Positions 45,018-53,753 are shown, counted from the stretch's first letter. The stretch is DNA of 64,000 nucleotides from Berkiella sp964496435 (GCA_964496435.1 CAZBZP010000011.1:1-64000), one strand, 5' to 3'. Numbers and translations: made by a program. Notes: generated from the letters alone by a model not told the origin.

Positions 45018-45965
45018 ATGACAAAACAAAACTCTTCTTTAAGCTTTGTATTCCCTGGCCAGGGATCACAACAACTCGGTATGTTAAAAGCAGCTTCTGA
45101 AAAGTATGCGCTGATAAACGACATATTTAATGAAGCAAGCCAAGCTGTAGGCAAAGATTTATGGGAAATAGCCCAATTCGGTCCACAAGAAAGTTTGAAT
45201 GATACAGTAAATACACAGCCTGTTTTGCTCACATCAAGTGTTGCATTGTGGCATATGTGGCAAAAAGTAGATGGTGCACTTCCTAAATTGCTTGCCGGTC
45301 ACAGCTTAGGTGAATATTCGGCCTTAGTGTGTTCACAGGCGATATCTTTAAGTGATGCTGTGAAATTAGTCGCATTGCGTGGCAAATTAATGCAAGAAGC
45401 TGTTCCCCAGGGCCAAGGCGCTATGGCGGCAGTAATTGGTATGGATGATGCTGTTTTAGCTGAAGTCTGTAAAGAAGCGGCACAGAGCGAAGTGGTTTCA
45501 CCTGTGAACTTAAATGCACCAGGTCAAACTGTTATTGCAGGCAATATTCAGGCGGTTGAACGCGCCAGTGCTTTAGCTAAAACCAAAGGTGCTAAGCGTG
45601 TGATTATGTTGCCTGTCAGCGTTCCATCACATTGTGCATTAATGAAACCTGCTGCTGAAAAATTAGCGACTTATTTAACCTCAGTGAAAATTGAAAAACC
45701 GCGCATTCCTGTAATTCATAATGTGAATGTTGAGATTTCAAATCATCCAGATGATATTCGTGCACGCTTGGTTGAGCAGTTGTATCAACCTGTCAGATGG
45801 GTTGAAACTGTGCAACGTCTAGCCAATGAAGATATACAACTTGCGATTGAATGTGGTCCTGGCAAAGTATTGGCCGGACTTATTAAGCGCATATCACCTG
45901 ATATGAAATCGTTCAGCATTGAAACCCCTGAAGAGTTAACGACAACCTTAAGCGCAATTGCTTAA
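45018..45965 (+). CDS. fabD: Malonyl-CoA:ACP transacylase FabD
   Basis: The 315-residue enzyme loads malonate onto acyl carrier protein. Visible motifs are FVFPGQGSQQLGML at the start, the nucleophile elbow GHSLGEYSALV with the active Ser, the Arg in LRGKLMQEA, and the catalytic His in SVPSHCALM. It ends with GPGKVLAGLIKRI. It is upstream of fabG by 18 bases with an AGGAAGGA-type ribosome site for fabG. Confidence 0.96.
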   Translation: MTKQNSSLSFVFPGQGSQQLGMLKAASEKYALINDIFNEASQAVGKDLWEIAQFGPQESLNDTVNTQPVLLTSSVALWHMWQKVDGALPKLLAGHSLGEYSALVCSQAISLSDAVKLVALRGKLMQEAVPQGQGAMAAVIGMDDAVLAEVCKEAAQSEVVSPVNLNAPGQTVIAGNIQAVERASALAKTKGAKRVIMLPVSVPSHCALMKPAAEKLATYLTSVKIEKPRIPVIHNVNVEISNHPDDIRARLVEQLYQPVRWVETVQRLANEDIQLAIECGPGKVLAGLIKRISPDMKSFSIETPEELTTTLSAIA

Positions 45966-45983
45966 CAATAGGAAGGACAGATT

Positions 45984-46739
45984 ATGTGGCAATTATCATC
46001 CCTTGAAGGAAAAGTAGCTTTGGTAACAGGTGCCAGTCGCGGCATTGGACAGGCTATTGCGATAACACTTGGTCAAATGGGCGCAACAGTTGTTGGTACA
46101 GCAACCTCAGAAAATGGCGCGCAAGCGATTTCAAAATATTTAGAGCAACATAATTTAAAAGGCTATGGCCGTGTCTTGGATGTAGCTAATGCCGAATCTA
46201 TTAATGCTTGTCTTAAATCCATTGAAGATGATCTAGGGCCTGCCTTAATTTTGGTCAATAACGCCGGCATTACCCGCGATAATCTTGTTATGCGTATGAA
46301 AGAGGAAGAGTGGGAAGCAACCTTGCAAACCAATTTGACGGGGATGTTTCGACTTTCCAAAGCTTGTGTGCGTGGTATGCTCAAAGCCAAATGGGGACGT
46401 ATTATTTCAATAAGTTCAGTAGTTGGCATAATGGGAAATCCCGGTCAAGCAAACTATTGTGCAAGCAAAGCGGGTGTCATTGGCTTCTCAAAGGCGCTGG
46501 CAAAAGAAATTGCATCTCGTGGTATAACTGTTAATGTAGTGGCACCAGGGTTTATCGATACAGATATGACCAAGGTGTTACCCGAAGCTCAAAGGGAGTC
46601 GTTGTTAACCAATATCCCAGTAGGGGAAATGGGTAGACCTGAAGATATCGCGTCAACCGTAGGGTTTCTGGCCTCAGAGCAGGCACGTTATATTACAGGT
46701 GAAACTATCCATGTGAACGGTGGAATGTTAATGGTCTAA
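45984..46739 (+). CDS. fabG: 3-oxoacyl-ACP reductase FabG
   Basis: The 251-residue short-chain dehydrogenase reduces 3-ketoacyl-ACP with NADPH. The cofactor motif GASRGIGQAI, NNAGITRDNL, catalytic Ser in ISISSVVGIMG, Tyr/Lys in NYCASKAGVIG and the ending ITGETIHVNGGMLMV are all present. ELength is normal. It is followed by a 128-base gap before acpP, which probably holds a separate acpP promoter as in E. coli, although no clear consensus was found. Confidence 0.96.
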   Translation: MWQLSSLEGKVALVTGASRGIGQAIAITLGQMGATVVGTATSENGAQAISKYLEQHNLKGYGRVLDVANAESINACLKSIEDDLGPALILVNNAGITRDNLVMRMKEEEWEATLQTNLTGMFRLSKACVRGMLKAKWGRIISISSVVGIMGNPGQANYCASKAGVIGFSKALAKEIASRGITVNVVAPGFIDTDMTKVLPEAQRESLLTNIPVGEMGRPEDIASTVGFLASEQARYITGETIHVNGGMLMV

Positions 46740-46867
46740 CTTAATTTACTGGTTATAAGATATAGCGCTGATGAGAATATTTTGTTAGCATTTGCGCTCA
46801 TTCTAACTAGGTATTAAACCATTAATGTTAGTTTTTTAACTTTATTTGGTGGAGCGTAAGGCATAAA

Positions 46868-47131
46868 ATGGCTGAGGAACAAGTTGTGATGAACAGCATT
46901 GAGGAGCGAGTAACAGATATCGTGGTGGAACAGCTCGGTTTAGATCGTGATAAAGTTCAACCCGAATCAAAATTTGTTGATGATCTAGGCGCAGATTCTC
47001 TCGATACAGTCGAGTTAGTCATGGCCCTAGAAGAAGAATTTGAAATCGAAATTCCTGATGAGGAAGCAGAAAAAATCACTACCCTAAGGGAAGCGATTGC
47101 CTACGTAGAAGAACACGCGAAGAAGAAGTAA
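46868..47131 (+). CDS. acpP: Acyl carrier protein
   Basis: The protein carries the growing acyl chain on a phosphopantetheine attached to Ser in GADSLDTVELVMALEEEF. As called from ATG 46868 (AAGG site 6 bases upstream) it has 87 residues; ATG 46889 (MNSIEERVTDIV) would match the E. coli length and has a GAGG site at longer distance. The extra residues are MAEEQVV. The C-terminal ends in Lys residues. A hairpin follows before fabF. Confidence 0.95.
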   Translation: MAEEQVVMNSIEERVTDIVVEQLGLDRDKVQPESKFVDDLGADSLDTVELVMALEEEFEIEIPDEEAEKITTLREAIAYVEEHAKKK

Positions 47132-47141
47132 ATCTTCAGCA

Positions 47142-47159
47142 GGGCTGCTTAGGCAGCCC
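47142..47159 (+). terminator. Hairpin between acpP and fabF, probable attenuator
   Basis: GGGCTGC-TTAG-GCAGCCC, 10 bases after the acpP stop and 28 bases before fabF; only scattered T follow. A partial terminator here would make acpP message more abundant than fabF. Confidence 0.55.
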
Positions 47160-47187
47160 CTAAATTTATTTGTAGGAGCCATCCATT

Positions 47188-48438
47188 ATGAACGGCCATC
47201 AACAACGACGAGTTGTTGTCACTGGCTTAGGCGTTGTTTCCCCAGTGGGAAATGATGTTGAAACCAGCTGGCGAAATATCCTTGCTGGCAAAAGCGGGAT
47301 CCGTCTAATTGACACATTTGATGTGACAAGCTTCAGCGCCAAGATTGGCGGACTGGTGCGTGACTTTGATCCACAAGCTTTTGGCATATCGGCAAAAGAA
47401 TCACGAAAAATGGATCTCTTCGTCCAATATGGTATTGCTGCTGCGGTACAAGCCATAAACGATGCAGGTTTAAAAGCACACCCAGACAATGCTACACGTA
47501 TCGGTGTATCCATTGGCTCTGGCATTGGTGGCTTAGGTTTTATTGAAAAGAATCATGATGAATACCGTGATTCTGGTCCCAGAAGAATTTCTCCTTTCTT
47601 TATACCCGGCGCAATTATCAATATGAGTGCGGGTTATGTATCCATTATGTACGGCTTTCAAGGCCCCAATCTTGCTTTTGCAACTGCTTGTACGACAGGC
47701 TTGCATAGCATTGGTATGGCTGCCAGAAGTATTGCTTATGGTGATGCCGATATTATGGTTGCCGGCGGAGCAGAAAAGGGGAGCACGCCCCTTGGTTTAG
47801 GTGGCTTTGCTGCCTCACGCGCGCTTTCAACCCGTAATGATGCACCCGAACAGGCAAGTCGTCCTTGGGATGTAGAAAGAGATGGCTTTGTTTTAGGCGA
47901 TGGTGCCAGTGTTTTAGTATTAGAAGAATATGAAAATGCTAAAAAACGTGGCGCAAAGATATACGCTGAAGTTATCGGTTTTGGCATGAGTGGTTCTGCA
48001 TTCCATATCACCAGTTATTCAGAAGGTGGTATTGGAGAAGCTGCTGCAATGACAGCTGCACTTAATGATGCCAAAATTAATGCCGAAGAAATTGATTATG
48101 TAAACGCACATGGTACATCCACACCTGTTGGTGATTTGGGCGAGTGTTTGGCTATTAAAGTTGCGCTTGGTCAACATGCTAAAAAGATAGCCGTTAGCTC
48201 TACAAAATCTATGACGGGCCATTTGCTGGGTGCTGCAGGTGCTATTGAGTCGATGTTTAGTGTATTAGCAATTCGTGATCAAATTGCACCACCAACCATC
48301 AATTTGGTTAAACCCAGCGAAGATTGTGACTTGGATTTTGTGCCTAACGTGGCTCGTGAGATGAAAATTGATGTGGTTGCATCAAACTCATTTGGCTTTG
48401 GTGGCACGAACGCATCAGTCATATTTAAGCGTATTTGA
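47188..48438 (+). CDS. fabF: 3-oxoacyl-ACP synthase II FabF
   Basis: The 416-residue elongating condensing enzyme has the Cys-His-His triad in FATACTTGLHSIG, NAHGTSTPVGD and KSMTGHLLGAAGAIE, and the end SNSFGFGGTNASVIF. A TTGTAGGAG ribosome site precedes the ATG. In E. coli pabC follows; here pabC is missing and mltG comes next after a structured gap. Confidence 0.96.
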   Translation: MNGHQQRRVVVTGLGVVSPVGNDVETSWRNILAGKSGIRLIDTFDVTSFSAKIGGLVRDFDPQAFGISAKESRKMDLFVQYGIAAAVQAINDAGLKAHPDNATRIGVSIGSGIGGLGFIEKNHDEYRDSGPRRISPFFIPGAIINMSAGYVSIMYGFQGPNLAFATACTTGLHSIGMAARSIAYGDADIMVAGGAEKGSTPLGLGGFAASRALSTRNDAPEQASRPWDVERDGFVLGDGASVLVLEEYENAKKRGAKIYAEVIGFGMSGSAFHITSYSEGGIGEAAAMTAALNDAKINAEEIDYVNAHGTSTPVGDLGECLAIKVALGQHAKKIAVSSTKSMTGHLLGAAGAIESMFSVLAIRDQIAPPTINLVKPSEDCDLDFVPNVAREMKIDVVASNSFGFGGTNASVIFKRI

Positions 48439-48465
48439 TATTTTTTTAGTAAATCCCAGTATACT
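48435..48465 (+). promoter_or_regulatory. Possible promoter for mltG
   Basis: TTGATA (48435-48440) and TATACT (48460-48465), with a long 19-base spacer. Transcription from it would begin near 48472, at the left arm of an inverted repeat whose right arm lies at the mltG ribosome site. Confidence 0.35.
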
Positions 48466-48469
48466 CGAA

Positions 48470-48583
48470 CCATTTTGAATTTAGGCGCTTATCCTGCGAA
48501 GCGGGAAAGCGTCTAAAGGTTTGAGTGGGAGACAGCAGCCGCTTGATGCTTTGGCGGACACATAAATTCAAAATGGGAAGAGT
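48470..48583 (+). promoter_or_regulatory. Inverted-repeat leader upstream of mltG
   Basis: CCATTTTGAATTTA (48470-48483) and TAAATTCAAAATGG (48563-48576) pair perfectly over 14 bases and enclose about 80 bases with smaller G/C hairpins. The right arm touches the GGGAAG ribosome site of mltG. The 28 bases 48556-48583 recur with one change before the gene at 55297. It may be a structured RNA leader, or a small mobile element that donates a ribosome site. Confidence 0.5.
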
Positions 48584-49636
48584 ATGATAAGAAGGGGCGT
48601 AGTCGTATCACTCCTGCTGGCAGCGCTCCTTTTAGTTCTTGGCGTTTTCTCCCTCTATAGTTTCTCAAAATTTTCTAGCACGCCCTTAAGCCATTCTTCA
48701 CAAACTATTACTTACACCTTAGCACCCGGTACAGGTGCACTATCTATGCTTTATCAATTAAAAAAAGAAGGTGTGCTAAACGAAAAGCAACGCCTTTTTT
48801 TAGGTTGGTATATTCAATACAAAGGCTATGAGAAATTGCTCAAAGCCGGAGAATATGAAATTGTACTGAGTACAACGCCTGAAACATTAATACGAAAGTT
48901 AGTTAAAGGAGAGGTCATTCAATATCCTTTTACCTTAATAGAAGGCAGCACTTTTGAAGATATTTTAGCAACCATAGAAGCTTCGCCTAAAATTGTAAAA
49001 ACTTTAAAAGGCAAATCTTTGCAAGAGGTAATGCAACTTTTAGGAATTAATGAACCTCTTGAGGGACAATTTTATCCAGAAACATATTTCTATACTGCCA
49101 ATATGAGTGATATCAGTATTTTAATGCGAGCGCATCAATTGATGAGCAAAAAATTACAAACAGCCTGGAATATGCGTTCACCCGATGTGGCCTTATCTTC
49201 CGCATATGAAGGACTGATCCTCGCTTCTATTATTGAAAAAGAAGCAGCTTTAGATAAAGAACGAAATTTAATCTCAGGGGTATTTCATCGACGTTTACAA
49301 AAAGGCATGCGGCTACAAGCTGATCCAACGGTTGTTTATGGCTTGCAAAAGGAATATACCGGCAAGCTAACACGTGAACAATTAAGAAAAGACACGCCCT
49401 ATAATACCTATGTGCGTAAAGGCTTGCCGCCCACACCTATCGCTTGCCCTTCTTATCAATCGATTGTTGCAGCAATGCATCCAGACAGAAGTGATGCTTT
49501 GTATTTTGTCGCCAAAGGAGATGGCACGCACGTTTTTTCAGCAGACTTAAAAGATCATAATGAAGCAGTTAAGCAATATCAATTATCTGGTGCGCTCTAT
49601 CAAATAGGGGCTGGTGTGTTAAGGAACGGCAAATGA
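48584..49636 (+). CDS. mltG: Endolytic murein transglycosylase MltG
   Basis: The 350-residue protein has one N-terminal TM helix (VVSLLLAALLLVLGVFSLYSF), a LysM-like region and the YceG catalytic domain. The catalytic Glu region is LASIIEKEAALDKERNLISG, and further signatures are MRLQADPTVVYGL and YNTYVRKGLPPTPIACPS. MltG cuts nascent glycan strands and sets their length. Its last four bases overlap tmk, as in E. coli where the order is mltG-tmk-holB. Confidence 0.95.
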   Translation: MIRRGVVVSLLLAALLLVLGVFSLYSFSKFSSTPLSHSSQTITYTLAPGTGALSMLYQLKKEGVLNEKQRLFLGWYIQYKGYEKLLKAGEYEIVLSTTPETLIRKLVKGEVIQYPFTLIEGSTFEDILATIEASPKIVKTLKGKSLQEVMQLLGINEPLEGQFYPETYFYTANMSDISILMRAHQLMSKKLQTAWNMRSPDVALSSAYEGLILASIIEKEAALDKERNLISGVFHRRLQKGMRLQADPTVVYGLQKEYTGKLTREQLRKDTPYNTYVRKGLPPTPIACPSYQSIVAAMHPDRSDALYFVAKGDGTHVFSADLKDHNEAVKQYQLSGALYQIGAGVLRNGK

Positions 49637-50277
49637 ACGCTGACGATATAAAGGGAAAATTTATTACCATTGAAGGCATTGAGGGGGTAGGAAAATCCAC
49701 CAATGTTAATTTTATTGCAAAGTACATCATTGATGCGGGCTTTCAAGCTGTTGTTACCAGAGAGCCAGGCGGCACCCCTGTATCGGAAGCTATCCGAGGC
49801 ATCATTCTTTCTGAATTTGATGAAGAAATGTATGGTGAAACAGAATTGCTGCTACTTTATGCGGGCAGATTTCAACACGTTGAAAATATGATTAAGCCTG
49901 CCTTGAAAAAAGGTAAATGGGTAGTTTGTGATAGATTTACGGATGCGACATATGCCTATCAAGGCGCAGGTCGCGGCATTCCAATTACGAAAATAGATGA
50001 ATTGTATCACTGGACATTGGGTAATTTTGAGCCTGATTTAACCGTGCTATTAGATGCCCCTGTTGATTTAGCTTTTGAGCGCATATTAAAGTTGCGAGAC
50101 TTAGACAGAATTGAAAAAGAAAAGAAAAGTTTCTTCGAAAGAATTCGCGCACAGTATTTAGATATGGCTAAACGTCATCCTGAGCGTTATCGTGTCGTAG
50201 ATGCCGCAAGGCCGCTAGAAGATGTGCAAAAAACAATAAAAGGCATTTTAGATGAGTTCATTCACCCCTTGGCTTGA
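49633..50277 (+). CDS. tmk: Thymidylate kinase
   Basis: The 214-residue kinase converts dTMP to dTDP. The P-loop is EGIEGVGKSTN (about residues 14-24), where the usual GxDGAGKTT has changed to GIEGVGKST; then TREPGGTPVSE, the DR motif CDRFTDATYAYQGAGRG and a LID region LRDLDRIEKEK. Start overlaps mltG by 4 bases and its end overlaps holB by 26 bases. Complete and normal length. Confidence 0.95.
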   Translation: MNADDIKGKFITIEGIEGVGKSTNVNFIAKYIIDAGFQAVVTREPGGTPVSEAIRGIILSEFDEEMYGETELLLLYAGRFQHVENMIKPALKKGKWVVCDRFTDATYAYQGAGRGIPITKIDELYHWTLGNFEPDLTVLLDAPVDLAFERILKLRDLDRIEKEKKSFFERIRAQYLDMAKRHPERYRVVDAARPLEDVQKTIKGILDEFIHPLA

Positions 50278-51223
50278 ACCTATCTGGCAACGATTGTTGC
50301 GAATAACGCAGAGTAAGAAATGTCCTCATGCCTTTTTATTTTGTGGCGAAAGTGGATTAGGTAAATCAGAAGTAGTGCAAGCCTTTGAAAAGTTGCTGTT
50401 ATGTCAAACACCGACAGCAACAGGCGCTTGCGGATTGTGTCGCTCATGTATTTTTTATGAAGAAGGCCATCACCCTGATTGGCTGCATTTTCAAGATGAG
50501 CCTGTGGGCATCGATGATATTCGAAGCATTGTAGATTTTTTAGCAACAACAACACATCAATTCGGCAGAAAAGTCGTGGCGATTTTTGGTGTTGATAAAC
50601 TGCAAATTTCTGCCAGTAATGCGCTTTTAAAAGTGCTAGAAGAACCTTCTGCCAATACGGTATTAATTTTAGTGGCGAACAAAGATACCGTATTACCCAC
50701 ACTGAAAAGCCGTTGCTTTTTAGTGAATATACCAATGCCATCTAAACAAGTTGCAAGTGATTGGCTTAAAGAACAAGCACCGCTGGCCTCGAGCGAGGCA
50801 ATTCAAAAAAGTTTGCGTTATGCCCAAGGAGCTCCAAAGGCCGCTTTAGCGCTCATGAATGCGATGGATGGTCATGAATTGCTTTATGAAGCATTTTTGC
50901 AAGGAAAATCAAATGCTTTTAATTCTGAGGAAATCCAGCAATTACTCACGTCCACGCCCTTGTCTGCACTATACTTAATATACAATTTCTTAGCTGACTT
51001 TATACGTGTAATGACAGAGGATGAGACTGGATTTTTGTACAATGAAAAACATGCCACTATGTTTTTGCAATTAAAATCAAAAATCTCTGCTCAATCACTC
51101 GTGAATTATGCTGACAAGGTAACTGAAGCCATTAACCTGTTAGCGTTGCCAGGTATAAATAAGTCATTACTCTTTGAAGCGTTATTTTGCCAGTGGCAAT
51201 TATTGTGTTTGCAAGGAAAATGA
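50252..51223 (+). CDS. holB: DNA polymerase III subunit delta prime
   Basis: The 323-residue clamp-loader subunit has the P-loop-like GESGLGKSEVVQAF, a zinc module with Cys in LLCQTPTATGACGLCRSC, and the SRC motif in LPTLKSRCFLV. It works with HolA and DnaX to load the sliding clamp. It starts inside the end of tmk (ATGAGTTCATTC) and its stop is one base before the pilZ ATG, so tmk-holB-pilZ-tatD are tightly coupled. Confidence 0.95.
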   Translation: MSSFTPWLEPIWQRLLRITQSKKCPHAFLFCGESGLGKSEVVQAFEKLLLCQTPTATGACGLCRSCIFYEEGHHPDWLHFQDEPVGIDDIRSIVDFLATTTHQFGRKVVAIFGVDKLQISASNALLKVLEEPSANTVLILVANKDTVLPTLKSRCFLVNIPMPSKQVASDWLKEQAPLASSEAIQKSLRYAQGAPKAALALMNAMDGHELLYEAFLQGKSNAFNSEEIQQLLTSTPLSALYLIYNFLADFIRVMTEDETGFLYNEKHATMFLQLKSKISAQSLVNYADKVTEAINLLALPGINKSLLFEALFCQWQLLCLQGK

Positions 51224-51224
51224 A

Positions 51225-51617
51225 ATGAACTTATCACCACAAGATAGCGGTAATCTTGGGGAATCAAAGCCCACTCCACAAAGTCGACCAGGCATTCTTT
51301 CGCTCACCATTCGTGATAAAGCAGTGCTTTACGCAACATATATCCCTTTTGTTAAAAATGGCGGTTTATTTATTCCAACCAGCAAGCCTTATCAATTAGG
51401 CGAAGAAGTGTTTTTATTATTAAATCTGATGGAAGAAACTGAAAAATTACCAGGCCAAGGTAAAGTCATTTGGATCACACCCAGTGGTGCACAAGGTAAC
51501 CGGGCTGCCGGTATTGGTGTGCAATTCCAAGGTGAAGAGGGCACGAAAATAAGAAATAAGATTGAAACTTATCTGGCTGGGGCATTAAAATCAGATAAAC
51601 CCACCCACACCATGTGA
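51225..51617 (+). CDS. pilZ: PilZ domain protein (type IV pilus-associated)
   Basis: The start ATG 51225 (MNLSPQDSGN) follows AAGGAAA at the end of holB; a longer reading from 51174 overlaps holB by 50 bases and is less likely. The 130-residue protein matches PilZ of pseudomonads: LSLTIRDKAVLYATYIPFVKNGGLFIP, YQLGEEVFLLLNLM, GKVIWITP and GIGVQF. Like classical PilZ it lacks the RxxxR/DxSxxG c-di-GMP-binding motifs, so it probably serves type IV pilus assembly rather than c-di-GMP sensing. The positions between holB and tatD agree. Confidence 0.9.
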   Translation: MNLSPQDSGNLGESKPTPQSRPGILSLTIRDKAVLYATYIPFVKNGGLFIPTSKPYQLGEEVFLLLNLMEETEKLPGQGKVIWITPSGAQGNRAAGIGVQFQGEEGTKIRNKIETYLAGALKSDKPTHTM

Positions 51618-51638
51618 ATTTTTTACTGGAAAGAGTGA

Positions 51639-52421
51639 ATGTTAGTAGATTCCCATTGTCATCTTAATATGATTGATTTAACCCCTTTCGAGGGCAAATT
51701 AGAGAATGTTCTTCTTCATGCCAAAGAAAGGGAGGTTGGCTATTTTTTAAGCGTTGCCGTCACCCTTGACGATCATGCCGCGCTTGTTAATATTACCGAA
51801 ACTTATCCTAATGTTTTTATTTCTGCAGGCTTGCATCCCAATGAATTACCTAATCAAGCGTTGGAGGTAGATAGCTTAATAGAAAAAGCAACACATCCGC
51901 GTGTGATAGCCATTGGTGAAACTGGTTTAGACTATTATCGTCAAGAAGGCGATATAGATTGGCAGCAATTGCGTTTTAAACAACATATTGCATGTGCAAA
52001 GAAATTTAACAAACCATTAATTATTCATACGCGACAAGCAAAAGAAGATACTTTAGCCATTATGCAAAGCGAGCAAGCACAAGAAGTAGGTGGTGTTATG
52101 CATTGCTTTACCGAAGATTGGGAAATGGCAAAGAAAGCAATGGATTTGAATTTCTATATTTCTTTTTCTGGCATTGTCACTTTTAAAAATGCTACTGTTT
52201 TGCAGGATGTTGCTCGAAAGATGCCATTAGACAGAATGTTAATAGAAACCGATTGTCCCTATTTGGCACCAATACCGCATCGAGGTAAGCCAAATGTCCC
52301 AGGTTATGTTTCCCATGTTGCAGAGTTTATTGCGACATTACGCGGTGAGCCACTTAGCAAGATTGCTGAACATACTACCCAAAACTTTTTTAACTTATTT
52401 CATCCCCCAGGTATTTCTTAA
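51639..52421 (+). CDS. TatD family metal-dependent deoxyribonuclease
   Basis: The 260-residue TIM-barrel hydrolase has the metal-ligand motifs VDSHCHLN, AIGETGLDYYR, IIHTRQA, GGVMHCFTEDW and LIETDCPYLAP. It is the YcfH subfamily member normally next to holB and pilZ. TatD-family proteins are 3'-5' exonucleases acting on DNA and RNA; the physiological role of YcfH is not well defined. Complete and of normal length. Confidence 0.93.
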   Translation: MLVDSHCHLNMIDLTPFEGKLENVLLHAKEREVGYFLSVAVTLDDHAALVNITETYPNVFISAGLHPNELPNQALEVDSLIEKATHPRVIAIGETGLDYYRQEGDIDWQQLRFKQHIACAKKFNKPLIIHTRQAKEDTLAIMQSEQAQEVGGVMHCFTEDWEMAKKAMDLNFYISFSGIVTFKNATVLQDVARKMPLDRMLIETDCPYLAPIPHRGKPNVPGYVSHVAEFIATLRGEPLSKIAEHTTQNFFNLFHPPGIS

Positions 52422-52514
52422 AACTGATCCACGCTTAATTTTGTTTCTTTTTATCCTTTACCGTGTAGAATCTATTTGGAGCTTCACATTGTATAGTTGT
52501 AAAAGGAGGTATGA

Positions 52515-52757
52515 ATGCGAGCTTTAGAATCTAACGAAACTCATCAAGTAGCTGGTGGGACTATTTTGGCGGATCTGCAATCCCTAGGACAAAACGGGAT
52601 TTCCCAAGCGGAACAAACGCTAAGTATCTTTTGTTTAGGATCTGGCATGTTGGCGGGCGGTTTACTGCCTTCTGTGTTAGGCCCTATCGTCGGCGGAACA
52701 CTCATCGCAGGCTGGATTGGTTGGGACGTTTATAAAAATTATAAAACGACAAACTAA
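52515..52757 (+). CDS. Small peptide with double-glycine leader, bacteriocin/microcin-like
   Basis: The 80-residue peptide begins MRALESNETHQVAGG, which fits the double-glycine leader of peptides cut and exported by C39-peptidase ABC transporters (hydrophobic L at -12, E at -8, V at -4, GG). The core is Gly/Ala/Leu-rich with GxxxG spacing (LGSGMLAGGLLPSVLGPIVG) and ends WDVYKNYKTTN, like pore-forming class II bacteriocins. A perfect AAGGAGGT ribosome site lies 4 bases upstream, the strongest in the window; an out-of-frame ATG sits between. A terminator follows. No transporter or immunity gene is near. Alternative: a small membrane protein with a chance leader match. Confidence 0.65.
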   Translation: MRALESNETHQVAGGTILADLQSLGQNGISQAEQTLSIFCLGSGMLAGGLLPSVLGPIVGGTLIAGWIGWDVYKNYKTTN

Positions 52758-52768
52758 AGCAATCTGAT

Positions 52769-52806
52769 AAAGAGCTTTCTGTTATATGCAGGAAGCTCTT
52801 TCTTTG
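52769..52806 (+). terminator. Terminator after the double-glycine peptide gene
   Basis: AAAGAGCTTTC and GGAAGCTCTTT pair with one mismatch around an 11-base loop, followed by CTTTG. It lies 12 bases past the stop and isolates the gene as a single unit. Confidence 0.65.
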
Positions 52807-52824
52807 AATTTGATTTAATAAGTC

Positions 52825-53010
52825 TTAGCGAACTTTGGGTGAGGTTTTGAAATCTAGCTGAGGACCCTTGGGATCTAAGGCATTAAATACAGCACAAGTT
52901 GAACGATACAGTTCGTTAACAACAAATAGGTTAATCTGAGTTGGTATATTGTGTTGTGGCCTGTCCTTTGCCCCGAGTTTCTGCTGAGCTCCTGGTATGA
53001 AAATAGCCAT
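52825..53010 (-). CDS. Small unknown protein (61 residues)
   Basis: From ATG 53010 (MAIFIPGAQQKLGAKDRPQH) with an AGGA site 8 bases upstream. The sequence is soluble, with one Cys and a basic end, and no family is recognised. A longer reading starts six codons earlier. Its opening MAxFIPG resembles MAFYTPVF of the next gene, which may be a chance match. Coding status rests on ribosome site and composition only. Confidence 0.4.
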   Translation of the reverse strand: MAIFIPGAQQKLGAKDRPQHNIPTQINLFVVNELYRSTCAVFNALDPKGPQLDFKTSPKVR

Positions 53011-53284
53011 AGTATGTATCCTAATCAATTATCCAACTAAATTATTTAGTATGTTAACACAATATTTTTCTAAGTAAAGTGTGTTGGGGCGAAAATTTCT
53101 CACATATAGCCAATAAAGACCAGTCTTATACCGACAATCGGTAGACACGCAATGACAAAAAGCGTGTAGCTACCAATATATAGACAAGCATTATCCAGCT
53201 TCGTGGCGATAAGCATACTTACTTACAAAAATTTGTAAAGACAATTGCGTAGATTATTTAGCATTTTCGCATTAGCAGTGGTCT

Positions 53285-53307
53285 TAGGGAGGCGGAATGC
53301 CTCCTTA
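53285..53307. other. Hairpin in an otherwise empty 342-base gap
   Basis: The gap 53011-53352 holds no gene that I can support. Its one clear structure is TAGGGAGGC-GGAAT-GCCTCCTTA, followed on the plus strand by GAATTTTT, so it may be a terminator on that strand or lie at the 3' end of the minus-strand gene at 53353. Confidence 0.45.
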
Positions 53308-53352
53308 GAATTTTTGAATAAATTGTTTTTGAAATCAGTGAAAGCGCAAGAT

Positions 53353-53658
53353 CTATTTGAGCATTGATTTTGAAGAGGACGTTCTTAATTCAAAGAAGGG
53401 ATCTTGTTCTGCTTGAAGGCAAAGTTCCTGGGCTCTTTGTAGAGAGTGCGTCATACCATGAGGTGTTAAGTTAACAGTATCTTTGGTTGTAATTTTAGCG
53501 AGCAAATTTTCTTTAATAGCAAAATCGGCATGTGGATCTGGTGTGCTATTGGCGGCTTTTTCAAAAAGTGCATCAATTTCTGCATCGGACTGCATAGTAT
53601 TATTTTGCCCTTTTAATAGTTTAAATCTGTTAGTAAAAACGGGGGTATAAAAAGCCAT
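53353..53658 (-). CDS. Small unknown protein (101 residues)
   Basis: From ATG 53658 (MAFYTPVFTNRFKLLKGQNN) with AGG 6 bases upstream; the frame stays open further upstream. The middle is acidic and helical (DAEIDALFEKAANSTPD) and the end Ser-rich. No family is recognised. It is one of four small minus-strand genes between tatD and nfuA with no known function; such clusters are common in host-associated Legionellales. Soluble, with no signal peptide. Confidence 0.5.
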   Translation of the reverse strand: MAFYTPVFTNRFKLLKGQNNTMQSDAEIDALFEKAANSTPDPHADFAIKENLLAKITTKDTVNLTPHGMTHSLQRAQELCLQAEQDPFFELRTSSSKSMLK

Positions 53659-53753
53659 TACAACCTGCCTATATTTCGAACTACGCACTACTCGAAAGGG
53701 ATTACATTATGGAGCGTCTTTTTAAAGACGTCAAAAAAAATTTATCAAAAAAA

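Noticed and set aside
48439..48583. A pabC remnant between fabF and mltG
   Set aside because: The gap is only 145 bases and has no coding similarity to an aminotransferase in any frame that I can read.
53029..53352. A tRNA or small RNA in the gap before the 53353 gene
   Set aside because: No cloverleaf, T-loop GGTTCRA motif or CCA end could be found; only one hairpin is clear.
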